From: Pholiota molesta
Lineage: Eukaryota; Basidiomycota; Agaricomycetes; Agaricales; Strophariaceae
Assembly: GCA_014925825.1 (NCBI GenBank)
Contig: JACGCK010000022.1
Span: forward strand, 124,001-188,000
Direction of reading: 5' to 3'
Length of the DNA stretch: 64,000 bases
A program made the position numbers and the translations under genes. The notes under the pieces were generated by a model. The model was not told the origin of the DNA, did not search any database, and saw nothing but the letters and a program-made list of their open reading frames with translations. Of the stretch, positions 41,087 to 54,100 are shown piece after piece. Numbering within the stretch: position 1 is the first letter of the stretch; every line of letters begins with the position of its first letter.

Positions 41087-41870
41087 CCATCTATCAAACG
41101 TCTCCCGTCATTTTCCGCTCGACATGCTTCAAAGTTCAAATAATAAATTTCAATCTTGCTTTGTGCATGAACGTTGAACGTTGAACTTTGAAGCACCAGA
41201 GCCGTTGGCGTTTCAAGTAGTAAAAGTGATCCCAGTATTGAAGCCAAGTAATCCTTAACCGTTCAACAAATTTTGACCTTTTATCTACCTTACTTTTTTT
41301 CTTCACAGGATTTAGACCCACCAGCCAGGGCTCGACGACGCCGCTTGGACGCCGCTCTCTCGCTTGTTGGATGCGCTCATAGCTCCTCAAGTTGATCGAG
41401 CTCAGAGAACCTTAGCGGACGCTGCTGCTTCAATTCGACCGCTCGATTATATTGGGAGCCAAATCTGGTAAGGTAAAGCCTACCCTTGATAGCACTGGTG
41501 CGCAGAGATGTGGTAGATATAAAATTCCTTTTGAAGTGTAATCCTGCCTAGACGTGTGTAATTTGATCGTTGTAGAATCAGCGAAGGGATAAGCCTAATT
41601 GTAGGCGTAAAGTTTAAGCTAACGGAAAGCTCAAGCCAAGTATCGGATGGCGAGTCTACCGAATCATTCCTCTGGACAACAAACAAAACAAAGTGTAAAC
41701 ATAAGTACTGCTTTGACCCTAACTCACTGAATGCACCTTCAGAAACGTCGTTAATTAGGGGTATGCATTCCCCTGCGCTGGCAACACGCCCGCATTCCCC
41801 AGAAACCCAACTACTCATGCACCATATGAGCATATGAACAAGCAATTTGGTCAATAATATGAATGTCAAG
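41087..41870. other. intergenic region
   Basis: No gene is recognised. A short GTTGAACGTTGAAC direct repeat occurs near 41170. Confidence 0.4.
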
Positions 41871-43257
41871 CTAAAACGGCTTATCGTTTTCGAATTCGTG
41901 TACATTGGCTCGCGGTTCGATTCGCCGTCCGCAATCCGTCATTGCGATTCCGGAAGCGTCGAAGGAGACCGATCCCCATGGGCGCAGGCCGCTGCTCAAG
42001 GCCTGCACGGGGCGTAAGCGTATCTGGTGCGTGCCAGCAGCCAGCGTGAACCATCCCCGCGCATGCTTCATCACACCCACGTGGTCTTCGCAAGCGCTAA
42101 GAGGTCCTCTGCCATCGGCTGGAGCGTCAGCGGGATGGCCAGCGGACGGCGCCATCCGTGCGCCTTTCGTTGCAGGAGCATGCCAGGGACAGGCACAGGC
42201 ACAAGGGGGACCGATTTGTAGTGCCGAGGCACAGCAATAGGTTCGACGACATCGAGCACACGGACAACAAGTGTAGGCCCAAGCTCTTTGTGTTCCGGGA
42301 GATTGGAGAGTTCGAACTGCACCTTGATGGAGCCTACAGAAAGCGAGATCAGCACTAGAGCGCGGATGAAAGGATGGAATGCCTGACCCGTCAGTGGATA
42401 GAAGTCAGAGTGGATCCGAGATACTTTCTGCGGAAAGAGCAGCCGGACCATCTTTGCGCGTGTGATATACGTGATTTGTTTCTTCGTTTGCTGGAGATTC
42501 AGATCGAACGGGTCGGAGAGGAGATACTGGTGTTGTCCCACTTTGTCCGGGATGTCCAATCTTTTGAGATCGGCGATAAGCGCCTCGTCGATCAGCTGCT
42601 CCGCGCGGGAGAGCGCCAGAATGGCTCTCGATTCTTTACGCTTGACCATCTCCAGCACCTTGGGACCCCACACGTCGCCGCGCGTGCCCAGCAGGTCCCG
42701 ACCACGCGCGAACTCCGCCGCGCTCTCGCAGATCCGGAAACGCACCCCCGCGTGGAGTTCGCGCCCATCCGCGGGACTATGAAAATAGAAGAACCCTCGT
42801 GTGCCCTCAGGATAATGTGCCAGCCTAGAGCGCCCTCCCGCGTCAAACCCATATGGAAAGCGCATCCGGTGTCCGTCGATGACCGTGTACGCGATGGGAA
42901 ACACCTTCCCCGACAAATCAATCATCTCCTGGCCCACTGCCGACAATCGCTCAGGGCGTAGCGTGCGCAGCCTGAAAGTAGATGGAGTATTTGGGGGTCG
43001 CTTGCCGGTCGCTCTTGTCGACGTCTTGGGGAGAATCAACAAACTGCGGCATGCGCTTGACGTGTGGAGAAGCGCACCGCAAGCGTCCTATATCCTAAGG
43101 GCGACGTAGGTACCTGTGCAGTATGTGCAGATGGTATGGAGCACCATGGATTCAGCGCTGGCGCAGGACGAAGATAGAGCTGGCGGCAGGAGCGGTAGAG
43201 GCGAGAATGCAATAGCTGCAAGCTAAGCATAGCGTGCTGCGTCCGGGATAGCTTCAT
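41871..43257 (-). CDS. conserved-looking protein of unknown function
   Basis: I do not recognise the family. The ATG at 43257 gives a leader (MKLSRTQHAMLSLQLLHSRL) rich in Arg, Ser and Leu, compatible with mitochondrial import. The body, from about 42970 to 42075, is open for some 300 residues (VFPIAYTVIDGHRMRFPYGF, RGDVWGPKVLEMVKRKESRA, FELSNLPEHKELGP). After a short intron the end reads ARGWFTLAAGTHQIRLRPVQ and DCGRRIEPRANVHEFENDKP. Stop at 41871-41873. The join near 42965-43040 needs one extra base or an unseen intron, because MPQFVDSPQDVDKSDRQATP lies in another frame. High GC and even codon use support a real gene. Confidence 0.55.
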
Positions 43258-43659
43258 TTGTAGTAAACGGCTTCGGAATGGGAAAGAACGTGTGCCCTAG
43301 AGCAGTGAGCGAGAAGTGGTGGATTTGTCCAAAGGCGAAGTTCGAACGAGAGCGGCTGCGCTGCGGCCCGTTGGTCACTCCAAGCCACCTGTCACAAATC
43401 ACAAGTCTCGTGTCACTGTCAAGTCACTAGTCACTCCCAGAGAGAAATCCAGATCACGGTGTACAATAAGATACAACATCATCTCGCATGTTGTGATTTG
43501 TTGTACGATCCGTTTGTGGAGGCCAACGGTTAGATTGGAATTCTCATCCTGTCAAACGACATCTAACGGTATCTCGCACTCTGAGGGAGGGGGAATATAA
43601 TCACATTCATCTCTATATAACCACAGTAAACAAATCTAGTATCTAGCAAACTACAACAC
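43258..43659. other. intergenic region
   Basis: No gene is visible. Repeated CAAGTCACTAGTCAC-like sequence occurs near 43400-43435. Confidence 0.4.
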
Positions 43660-44616
43660 CATCTAACCATATTCGAGACGTAGCCGGGATCTCTTCACAC
43701 CCAGCGATCCCAAAGCGATCCCGCCGTTACCCGATTCAGATCGAGGCCAGTCCAAAGCATCGCCGCCATCGCATGCCGCAAGTCTACTAGAAAATAGCCA
43801 GGTTAGTTGATTCACAATATAGTATGAGTATGACTGTATGAGCGACATACCATGTTGAAAACTGTTTTTGACCTCGTACATGGACCAGGTAAGCATCTTC
43901 GAATGGATGAAAGATTGAGAGTTAGTGAAGATGTATTAAACATAGTACTGGAAATGGATGTAACGATTCAACGAACCTTTTCTTTGCTCCTTAGCCATCG
44001 AACTCCTCGGTAATGATTAAAGTCATCGAGGAACACTGTCGCGAATTCAAGCAGAAAGGTACTCTTAGCCAACTCTTAGCAGTTTAGTTGAAGGACTTAT
44101 GAAGGACTTACAATGGGTTTTCGGCCGAAATTGTTGGCATCGCGGCCCATGATCAAATCCCTGCCATCCCGTCTCACTGAAGGTCAAGTGAGAGCAGATT
44201 GATCGCATATATGCATTTTGAAAACATACTTCAGCCCTTTGAATCGACTGTGGGCACCCAGAATACGTAGCATGGCAATCCGTATGCCTTGTGTCCGGCC
44301 TACATGAGATTTGTCTCGTATCATGGGCGCCAAAAGTTAAACTTGTGTGTGAGCGCATATATTCATACATTTAGATAGAATTTGGCAGTTAATAGTTACG
44401 TACCCTAAGATCTTCGTCATTACACCAGCTAAAGGGATTGTGTGACTCGGAAAATTCCCTGCTAGGTTGTGATATTGCCAGGAGTTGTTCCCAAGGGGCC
44501 AGGGCATATGCATGGCAAGAAGTATCGAAGTAGCTCATGTTCGGGTGGTCACATTTCGTCAACGAGTTCATCGCTTTGTCGTTACAGTGGGAAGAGCGGG
44601 TAAGGGGTCGGAACAT
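43660..44616 (-). CDS. possible multi-exon gene of unknown function
   Basis: The ATG at 44616 starts MFRPLTRSSHCNDKAMNSLT and is open to a good donor (GTACGTAAC at about 44402). Possible later exons read QGIRIAMLRILGAHSRFKGL (44225-44290), then ETGWQGFDHGPRCQQFRPKT (44115-44180), then FLLEFATVFLDDFNHYRGVR (about 43990-44070). The exons are short and the phases do not all fit. No family is recognised. It may be a real gene of about 200 residues or a decayed one. Confidence 0.3.
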
Positions 44617-45737
44617 GGCGGTAAGAGGAGAGGAGTGTTATGCACAAGTTCACGCGACTCGGACGCGGGACGCGCGGCATTCTGAGTTTCATCACGTGAC
44701 CGATACGAGACTTGAAATACAGGACAGATAATTTTTGGATAATTTATACAAGTTCGAATCTGTACCAAATTTTATGTTATCAGGCAAGGAGTACAAGGGG
44801 ATGAGGCTATGGTGGCATGCGGTTGGACGTGGTTGGGCAAATATTCAAAAGCTTCCCATAGGCAATCGGAAACCGTGCGATAAGGTTGGATCACGTTGGA
44901 TCAGTCGAATATAGTTCGATACTGTTCTATACGGTGAACTGCATTTCTCACTGGGAGTCACTAGTCACCAGCAGTCCACCAAGGTCCAACACTCCTGACC
45001 TCACATGTTTCATTGTACAGTGGCCCCAGAACCCGCGCTCATGTCCCTTCAGCTGATGTCAATAGAAACTTCAAAAGATGCGGAAAATGACGTAGGCATT
45101 TGAACGTGAGTGGTGTGTCAATGAACGAGATTTCTGCGCTTTCTAATACTATCCCCGCACTTTAGGCAGTAAATTTGTCACAACCGTAGCTGTAATCTTG
45201 CTTGTCTTCAGTGCGTACGTCGCGCTTTCGCCCAAAATGCCTTCAAAAATGCTGCAGCACAGAGGCTGAACGGGTTATTCGCGTCTGTCGACCTCAGACC
45301 CATGCAAACGGATGGAAATGCGACACTGAATTCTGTAATGGCTAGATCAATTGAATTATCCCGAAGGAAAACTTCTAGACTGGCACCCTCATGAAATCCT
45401 GGACAATGCGGTGAAGCGTCGCCATCTACGTCAGTGCGGATATAACGAGAAGTCGAAGGCAAAGCAAGGTTATTTACCTTTAAAAGAGTTTAGAGCGGGT
45501 CACTCGAGAATATCAATGACAGAGAGAAGACGCCATGGCGAAATGCTGGACGCATACTAGCGCAAAAGTGCATGATATTTGAACGCGGAGGAGCAGATTG
45601 ATGACATTGACGCGTCACAATTGACGCGCCTGTCTCCCCTTTATGGCAAATCTCTTGCCAAATGCGACAGCATTTGTCTAGGATCCTTCCCCGAGCTCTC
45701 CGGCGGGAGGCCAAAACTCCGCTCCACCGCCCAAAAG
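44617..45737. other. intergenic region
   Basis: About 1.1 kb without a supportable gene. The right part contains the upstream region of the secreted-protein gene. Confidence 0.5.
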
Positions 45738-45745
45738 TATAAAAG
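45738..45745 (+). promoter_or_regulatory. TATA box
   Basis: TATAAAAG lies 72 bp before the ATG at 45810, a normal distance for a fungal TATA promoter. It suggests regulated or strong expression of the secreted protein. Confidence 0.6.
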
Positions 45746-45809
45746 ACGGGCTCTTGGGTTGGGTCTTGACTGCGTCCTTCTCTAATCTGCCAGTTATACA
45801 CGGCGAGCA

Positions 45810-48800
45810 ATGCGCCTCCCGCTTTACACGCTCTTTCTCTCCCTCGCCACTCTCTTCTCGCTCTCTCCGCCCGTGCACTCCATCCACCCTCATGCACTCA
45901 GCCGTCGAGCTCACGGACACTCTTCCCCTCCTTATGCACTAACTTCTCGCCAGCATCACGTCGCCCGTGACCTTTTGGACATATGTATCAATGCGGACCT
46001 GAACCTTGGTGTTGATGTCTCTCAGATACTCGACCTTGGTTCATTGCTCGGCCCTACCGATCTTGGGACAACGGTTCACCTTTGTTTGTGCCTCAAAGTC
46101 AGTATGGCCTCGTAAAAAGCGCATATATACAAACTGATTTTTCTCTACGTTAGGATTTGAATATCTATCTCGAAACAAACGATGATATCCAAGCCCTTGT
46201 TACGCTTCTTGGGAAAAATGTGGTCTCGGCTCTAATTACTGCACTTGTAGGCCCTCTTTTTTCCTGTTAGAACGTGTATTGAACTCGTGCAGATCGACAC
46301 TTCGCCTGACGCTAAACAGTGCACCTTCCCACCAAATGCGCACCATACTTGCAATAATTCCGACCCTTGCCATTACGAATGTGATACCAATTACGTCCGG
46401 AATGGTGATACTTGTGTCTGCGCTCCGCCAAACATCTCTTGCAACGGCGTGTGTGGTAGTTTCCCCAAGGTGAGCACTTTTTATCGCGCATATATTTACA
46501 ATATATAGTTTTTTTTTGGCCCTATCTTTATGTCGTGCTGATTTCTACACAGGGTTGTGGGTCAGCTGTGCCTGCAAAAAAGAGGGCAGAGCCAATTCGT
46601 ACACTCGCCCAGGCCAAAGCAGCTTGCAAACCCCACGAAGCTGTTTGCGGCGTTTCAGGAGGAGTTGGTGCCTTTGCTTTCGAATGCATTGATATCAGCA
46701 CGACCAAGGATAGCTGTACGGGTTCACCAGTCAATCATTCCCATTTTTTTCATTCTGAGTTTTATCATAGGTGGCGGCTGCATGGTTCCTCACCCATTCG
46801 TCGATGAAGCGCCCGGCCATCAAACTGTCGGTAAAGATTGTGGCAATATTTCGAACGTCAAGAGTTCGACATGCTCTGCCAAAAAATGCATTGTACATTC
46901 TTGTCAAAATGGTTGGCTCCCTGATCCCACCAAGGAAGAATGCCTCTCATCTTCTACTGGCTCGAGAATGCGCCGAGTCAGAAGAAGTGCCCTTCCCTTA
47001 GTTGTTAACGCTACATCCAATGCAAATATCGACTCTGGTCTTGTCACGCAACTGGTTGCTATTGTCGATGCCGTTCTTGGCCTCGGCGTCCCTCAGGCGA
47101 ATTCGACTCTTTCTCCTGTACCTGCATCGACCTCTTCGTCCTCCACGTTCTCTACCATATCTGCGATATATTCTCTTTTCAATGATGTCCGTCGCGCTAC
47201 AGGAAACCTAATTGCCTCCTCCACCGTTTCCGAGTTTTTGGCTAAAACTGATAACCTCCTCGATACGAGCGCTCTCCTCAAGTCCATGTTGAATGATTGC
47301 AGATGCATTCACAGTCTAGGGCTCTCAGAGGTCTCCGCAGAGTTGACCAATCTCATCGCGTCCGTGTCTACCATGCAGAACTGGTGTTCCCATAATTCTA
47401 TTATTCCAGGTTCTACCATTCCAAGCTCCGATTCCCCTCATCAGCCAATCGTCATTGGTCTTACCGATCTACTCGCCGACCTTGGCTTAAATGGGAAGTC
47501 CGGCGCTTCTGTTAACGGCCTCGGTAACAGCTTGTCCAGTAGCGCCAACGGGTTACTCGACGACGCGAGTTTGGGCCTCAACAACTACAAGCGAACCGAT
47601 GTTGCAAACATCGGAGCCAACGCGACCATAAACTCGGATCTGTTGGCGAAAATTGTCGCTCTGGTTGATCTCATCATCAATCTTCGTGGAGATACCACTT
47701 CTCTTCCAGTATCTTCCACGACCGCCAATTTATCTTCACCATCGAGTCCAACTTCTACGCTGGACGTCAATGGCCTTGTCAATTCCATCCTCATTGCCAC
47801 TGTACACATCCTTAATTCCTCGACATCCTCCTCGCTTACCTCTTCTATCGATTATCTGGCCCAAACACTCACCGAAGTGAATAGTTTATTGAGCCAATGC
47901 GAGTGCATAGATGGGCTTGGTCTTGATATTTTGGTCGCAGACCTCGAACGGATTGTCATTGGAGCTCTGGATGTGCAAAGCTTGTGCCACGGTCACCCCA
48001 TCTTATCTTCTCCATATTCATCATCTACCCATCCAGCAACGCCGCTTTCGAGCTCTTCGTCACCCACTGCCAGTCCTGCTGCTTCGAGTGATGTTCCAAT
48101 CGTCGTTGGATTATCTGATCTCCTCTCTGACCTTGGCCTTTTGGGACCTGTGAAAAGCAGCGTAGCGGTGGCTGGGTTAGAATCTGGCCTGAGCGACTCT
48201 ATCAACAAATTGCTGGACGGATTGGATATTGGACCCGCTAACGCTAGACGTGATGTTGATTCCAATCTTTCTGCGGACGTCAATGGAACCGCTGCAATCA
48301 ATTCGCAGCTCAGATCCCTTTTGGAGGGACTTGTCGATTTGGTCCTCGATCTCGAAGACTCGATGAGCTCCCTTCCTCCTCCTCCTGCTTCAGACGCGTC
48401 CACGAGTTCATTGAACGCGAACTCGGTATTGGGTGTTGCCCACTCTCTTGCGCAACTTCTTCAATCGAAGACTGTTGGGGCGCTGCTGGCTAACGTTGAC
48501 GCCTTCGTCGATGCTGTATCAGCTTTGCAGGATCGGTTCACTAGTTGTGCGTGTGCGGAGTCGCTGGGGTTGGAGCAGGCGTCGAAGTACTTGCAGCTTG
48601 TCGGCGAAGCTGCTGTGGGCTTGCAGACATGGTGTGCGTCGAATTCGATTGTGGCCTCTGGCACCCCTGCGAACCCAAGTCCCACTTCGCTTGGTCCCCT
48701 TCTACCAACAGGTCTGTGTTTTTATTTTCTGTGTGGTATCCTTGGACTGAGAATCCGTGGTATAGGTGGCGGTCCGATGGTTAAGCCTCCTGCAGCACGA

Positions 48801-49865
48801 GTTTCTGCCACGACGTCTCCGATTGCGCTTCCTACCCCAGTGACTTCTTCTCCGCGTCCTTCTACATCGACCTCGTCTGCTGTATCAGGAGATACACATA
48901 TCATTATTGGCCTTGATTATCTTCTGGCCCGCCTTGGACTGGGCACAGGTGTCGTTACTGTTGACGGCCTCGGTGACGGTGTAGACTCTACCATTAACGG
49001 ATTGTCGAACGATCTCTCGATTGGACCCGATGATGTTCGTCGTCGAGGTGTTTTCGATTGGAAACTGGTGAAGCGTCAGGGTTTGCTTAGGGAAAGAGAA
49101 GAGAAACGGCAGATTTCTATCACGGCTATTTCGAATGCGACTGTTGACTCAGATCTGCTTGTTCAAATCGAGGCCCTTGTCAACCTGATCCTTGGGTTGA
49201 ACAGTGCCGCGACCTCCTTGGCACCCGCTGCACCATCGACCCCGACGGCGTCTGCGACAGCCACTCCCTCGCTACCAACCTCGTCTATCTCATCTTCCAT
49301 TTCCTCTGGTTCAACTTACACTATCGATTCTTGTCTCGTTGACAGTATCATCAACACGACCATCGCCCTTCTCTCGTCGGAGACATATGAAGAGTTGCTG
49401 GAAGAGACTAATGCCCTCGTTTCTGCAAGCACCCTCTCGCTGACGACCTTGGAAGGATGTGACTGCGTCAAGGATTTGGGGTTGGATTCGTTATACGGAT
49501 ACCTGATCCAAATTGTGGACGCTTCACTGGCCCTGCAGGATTTGTGCCACAGTCATACACCGCCGCCTCTTGGGCCTTCGCCGTCTGCCGGAACGCCGTC
49601 CATTCCTCTGCCAACTCCGATTCCTGCTACCTCGTCGACGCCAGGTTCCAGCAATAACACCACCACTTCAGGTGGCGATGAGCCTCTCGTCATAGGGCTG
49701 ACAAAGCTTTTGCAAGGGTTCGGGATCAATGCCGATGCCGATGTTGTTGTAGATAAATTGCTGGGGAACAGTCTTGATCATACTGTCAACTCGGTGCTCA
49801 ACGACCTAGGGATTGGCCCCAATGGGGCCAGAAGACGACTCGTCGCGCGCGTAGATGAGTCGTAG
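45810..49865 (+). CDS. secreted CPL1-like protein with four repeat modules and dibasic sites
   Basis: Six exons (45810-46097, 46154-46246, 46293-46469, 46553-46721, 46771-48711, 48766-49865) give 1255 residues. A signal peptide covers about the first 24 residues. Cysteine-rich sequence follows (residues 128-186), then a CPL1/priA-like domain at about 205-295 (GVSGGVGAFAFECIDISTTK, DCGNISN, CSAKKCIVHSCQNGWLPD). The rest is four related modules of about 205-250 residues. Each starts like NATINSDLLAKIVALVDLI, contains a CxC..LGL element, then a WC or LC element, then a VIGLTDLLADLGL-type stretch, and ends in IGPxxARR or NNYKR. Basic pairs stand between modules: RR at 46971 and 46980, KR 47589, RR 48246, RR 49038, KR 49071, KR 49104, RR 49830. 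They look like Kex2 sites. The linkers are Ser/Thr/Pro-rich and probably O-glycosylated. Function unknown; a cell-wall or extracellular role is likely. Confidence 0.85.
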
Positions 49866-51198
49866 ACGCTGGTCTTTCAGCCTCGGTCCATTGCAATTCA
49901 CTCGTTCTCGTGAGTTTTTTTGTCTTTCTTTTTCACTTGCTTGAACGACTGACAAATGTCACGTATGTTTTGATTTGAAGAGCCATTTGTCTTGTCTGGT
50001 GCTCGTTCGTTATTTGATTTTCTCTCCTCTTTTTCTGTTTTCTTTTGATCTTGAGCTTCACCTTTCTTGCGACGCGATCCCACTCGTTTTCCTCTTCATT
50101 TTAACTTTAAAGCCGGTTCATATTCAGCCTTGCGATCTGGACGCTGGAACCCTAAATATTTCGCTGGACGCTAAACCCCTCGTTCCCTGACTTGTGAAAG
50201 GACACTTTTGTAACCTTGGTACTGCGCTCTTGCCGATGTTTCCCTGCTACTTTGCATAATACATATGTGGTGCTGGTGAACATCGCAATCTTTATCTGAC
50301 AGGTCTCATGCACGAACGGAGTATAACACACGCGCGCAGTCGGTCGGGAATACGAAGTTCGAACAGAGCAAATCGACAGCCGGTACTAGCCAGTACTACA
50401 GCTTGGAACCCAATATGGATGACGCTGATCATGACTACGCCCACTCTCTTCTCCTTCTTTCATCCTTCAACATCTCGAAACCTATTAATTTGATCTCGCT
50501 GAACATCCCAAAAATTGAATTCGAAGGCTAATAATCAACCAATAGCTTGCTGAGCACAACGCACATTCGTCAGAAGGTCTAACCATAAAGCAACAGGTTT
50601 ACTATCTGCTCGCTTTAGATGGCATTCGGTCTAGGTCTTGTCGAATGCTCACTCTGAAACTAGTTCGACGCGTTCAGGAAGTCGCATGCTACACCACTCC
50701 TCGCTCATTTTGGTCTGTTTAAAGAGACTATATTCAAAATATTGGCAGGCCGCCAGCCATACTGATTCATGGCAGCCCTAGCTAGTAGCTGGCCGCCATC
50801 TTTGAGCGCCATCTTCCAATCCCAATTGTGTTGCTGCCGTTCTCTCGCCTCTTCTTCTTCGTCCTATGACCCGTGCTCGCGTACTTTCATACGATTCTCG
50901 TCTCGATTGGCACGGAGCTAGCGAATGCCCTCGGACAGATCGAACTCTAAGGATACAGTTGGCGTTGTTGTACGTATCTTCAGAGTCTTCTGTGTCTTCA
51001 TGGGCTCGGCGAAATTACAGGCCCAGGTATATCGCTTTGCGATGACGCACGATTTCAGGAACGGTGGATCGCGAGGATTTCTACAAGATGTGGCACTACA
51101 CAGGCGTTTTCGCAGGTCTCGTTCTAAACTCTGGGACGTCGCTTTTGCAATTGTCGCTCTTCTCTCTCGTTATTTCAACTTTGAACCAACTCCGACAC
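49866..51198. other. intergenic region
   Basis: The left part is T-rich 3' flank. A frame at 50925-51248 has no family features. The last ~110 bp resemble the region upstream of the second Ppo gene (62670-62733), so the promoter was duplicated with the gene. Confidence 0.45.
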
Positions 51199-54100
51199 CA
51201 TGGCCGAGCTTACACCCAGTGCGTACCAGTATGCTGTGCTTGGTGTAACTTTCGCTAATTCAGATGGACCTGGGGCAGAGCAAACCTTTTTGATGGTTAT
51301 GAGGTCTCGAGTCGACATTCCTGGTCATTTGGACGACCAGGAGCCGGTACGTATATCTCATGGATATTACCACAATTTCTAATCGCCTTATTTATCCCAC
51401 TAGGCTGCATTGTTAACGGAGGTCGCGAAAATTGTGATACCTTTGGAAGGCCAAAAGCTGGTGAGATGCTCATTTCTTGTGTTGGTCTCCAATTTGACGG
51501 GGGGTAGATGTCGACGGCCATGCTCATGCTGAATGGACCACTGCGCACCGATCTTCCCGAAGAGTTGATCAAACCTTTAAAGTATGATGTTCGCCTTCTT
51601 GTTGCCTTGGTTGGTATCTCATGAAAACTGCCTCTAGCGACAAGCTCGTTGGAGTGATCTACGAGATGATGCGGCACCCATTGAAGAACTTGGCAGGTCA
51701 AGACTTCCGCACCGCAGGTGGGGCAGACAGGCTTGGTGCAGCTGGCATGCCCTATGCGCGGAGCGTCATCCCGAGGACCAACCCCAAGGAATATCCGGAT
51801 GCGGAAGAGGTCTTCAATAAATTGATGTTGCGTCAGCGTATTGGGGGAAAAGAGAGGGTGTTTTCTTTGCAACTTTCATGGTAGCTCACTCATAGCTAAC
51901 GCCGGTTTCTCAACATCCTCAGATTGTCAATCACCCCGAAGGCTTGAGCTCTCTGACTTTTGCCTATGGTACTCTGGTCATCCACTCTGTCTTCCGGTCT
52001 GCGCTCCAAGATCCCACGATGAACGAGACATCGTCCTCCTTCGATCTCTCTCCTCTGTGAGTGAAAGTTGTGGTCCAGCCAAGGCTAGATAACAATCTCA
52101 TTATTTGACTTAACCCCCGTGGTCCACAGTTATGGTGATAACATTGATGAGCAGATGGCAGTCCGCAACCGGATTGGTAGAGGTCTTCTTGCACCGGATT
52201 GTTTTGCAGACACTCGCAATCTTATCCTACCTCCGGCCGCTGCTGCCCTTCTCATTGTCTTCAACCGCAACCACAACGTGCGTACATAAATTTCACTCCT
52301 AAAAATAATTTTAATTCTTGATGAATATCTTTCTTACGCGCTCTCTAGTACATCGCGGCGGAGTTATTGAAGAACGAGAAGGATGCGCGCGGTTGGAGCG
52401 ATCCTCCTCCTGAAGACTCGCTCCGCCGAAACAAGCAAGACGAAGAGATTTTCCAGATCGCGCGACTCATCAAGTTTGTCTCATCTTCTGCATTTGCATG
52501 GCATTGATAAAATGTTAATTCGGAGTAAATAGCTGTGTCCATTTCGTCAACATCGTGATCACTGACTACGTCGGTGGTATAATAGGCTCGTACTTCACTC
52601 CGAATAGTATTATCTAAAACATATAACTGATATTTGCTGGCCTGCAGGTCGTACCAGAGGTGGTGGTGGCTGGCCAATGAACGCCATGGCTTTAGATGTG
52701 CGTTGTCCCACATGTCACAGCCAATGGACAGTGCCAGATAACTCATTATTCATGTTTTACCATAGCCAATTGTTCTCCCGGATAGGGCGATCACCTTCGC
52801 AAACGACCAGACCCAGGTTAATATCGATCATGACATGGGCACCGCAGCCTTCGACTTACCTTTAACCCTTTTCCTTTAGCCCATCAGAGCCACGCATGTA
52901 GGCAGGGCTCTTGGCAACCTTGTCAGCATCGAATTCAATACTCTGTGTGTAACATTTTTATCGACAATGACAATGTGATGTCAGTGGGAATACTCATTTA
53001 GTTAACAGGTATCGTTGGCATGCCACTTTGAGGTGAATTATCTTTGCTCATAGTCAAGGCCTTTCCTGTCAACTAAAAACACTCGTTCTTAATAGTGAGA
53101 TGGACGTCAAATGGATTGAGGACATCATCGAAGCAGCGCTAGGCCGCAATGACTTCGAAAACGTCTGCCTCGAAGTCCTTATTTCTTGATTGACCCCGTG
53201 CTAAAACTGTGTTACCATTTTCCAGCTCACACCCGAAGATTATATCCGCGCATTTAAGATCTCCGCTCCCAACAAGAACGAGGCTCCCACTGAGAGGACC
53301 TTTGGGGGTCTCGTTCGCGGCCAAGATGGCCACTTCAACGATGCAGATCTGGCGAGAATTATATTCGACGCTACTGAAGCCCCTGCTGGGATGTTCCGTG
53401 CCCATGGCACGCCTCAAAGTAAGTCTTGGAAACAGTGCCTCTAAGTAGAAACTCATGTTTTGGCTTTCAGTCATGGCGTTCATTGATATTAGAGGGATCC
53501 GGAGAGCGAGGGAAATGAAGTATGTCTCGCCTTTCCAAGCTATTCTTCCACCTATTTCTGACCCCCTTACCATTAGCACTTGCACTTTGAACGAGTTTCG
53601 AGAATGGCTCGGCTTGCCCAGTACGTGTCTTGTCGATATGGGCATGCTTTCATTTATCACAATTCTGACATGACAAATTGTTATAAAGAGTATAAGAGCT
53701 TTGTCGAATGGAACAAAGATCCCAAAGTCGCGCAAGCGGCATCTGATCTGTACGGCGGCGATATCGAGCGCCTCGAACTCTACGCTGGTCTTCACGCCGA
53801 GGGTGCTTCGGGCGACGGCCTCCAGAATTATGACTCGGAGCCGCTGCGGGTTAGCACCATGCGAAATGGTTTGTTATTTGATGCTATTGCTCTGGTGCGT
53901 TTGTGGTGGCCTACTTTGTCCATTCGATATTACGCTACAACAACTCCTATGATCTTAAATATAGATTCGCGGCGATCGCTTTCTCACCACCGCATTCAAT
54001 GGTTCGTCCACGTGTTGACTGTTACTATTACTATCTTTTCATTAGCTCAACCATTCCGTTAAATTAATAGAGGAAAATTATACCAAGACAGGTATCGCGG

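Noticed and set aside
47993..48403. Open frame opposite the CPL1-like gene
   Set aside because: Antisense shadow of low-complexity Ser/Pro coding sequence.
51297..51872. 191-residue minus-strand frame in the first Ppo gene
   Set aside because: Antisense to exons matching the peroxidase family.
53139..53795. 218-residue open frame opposite the first Ppo gene
   Set aside because: Lies antisense to clearly conserved peroxidase exons; no domain of its own.
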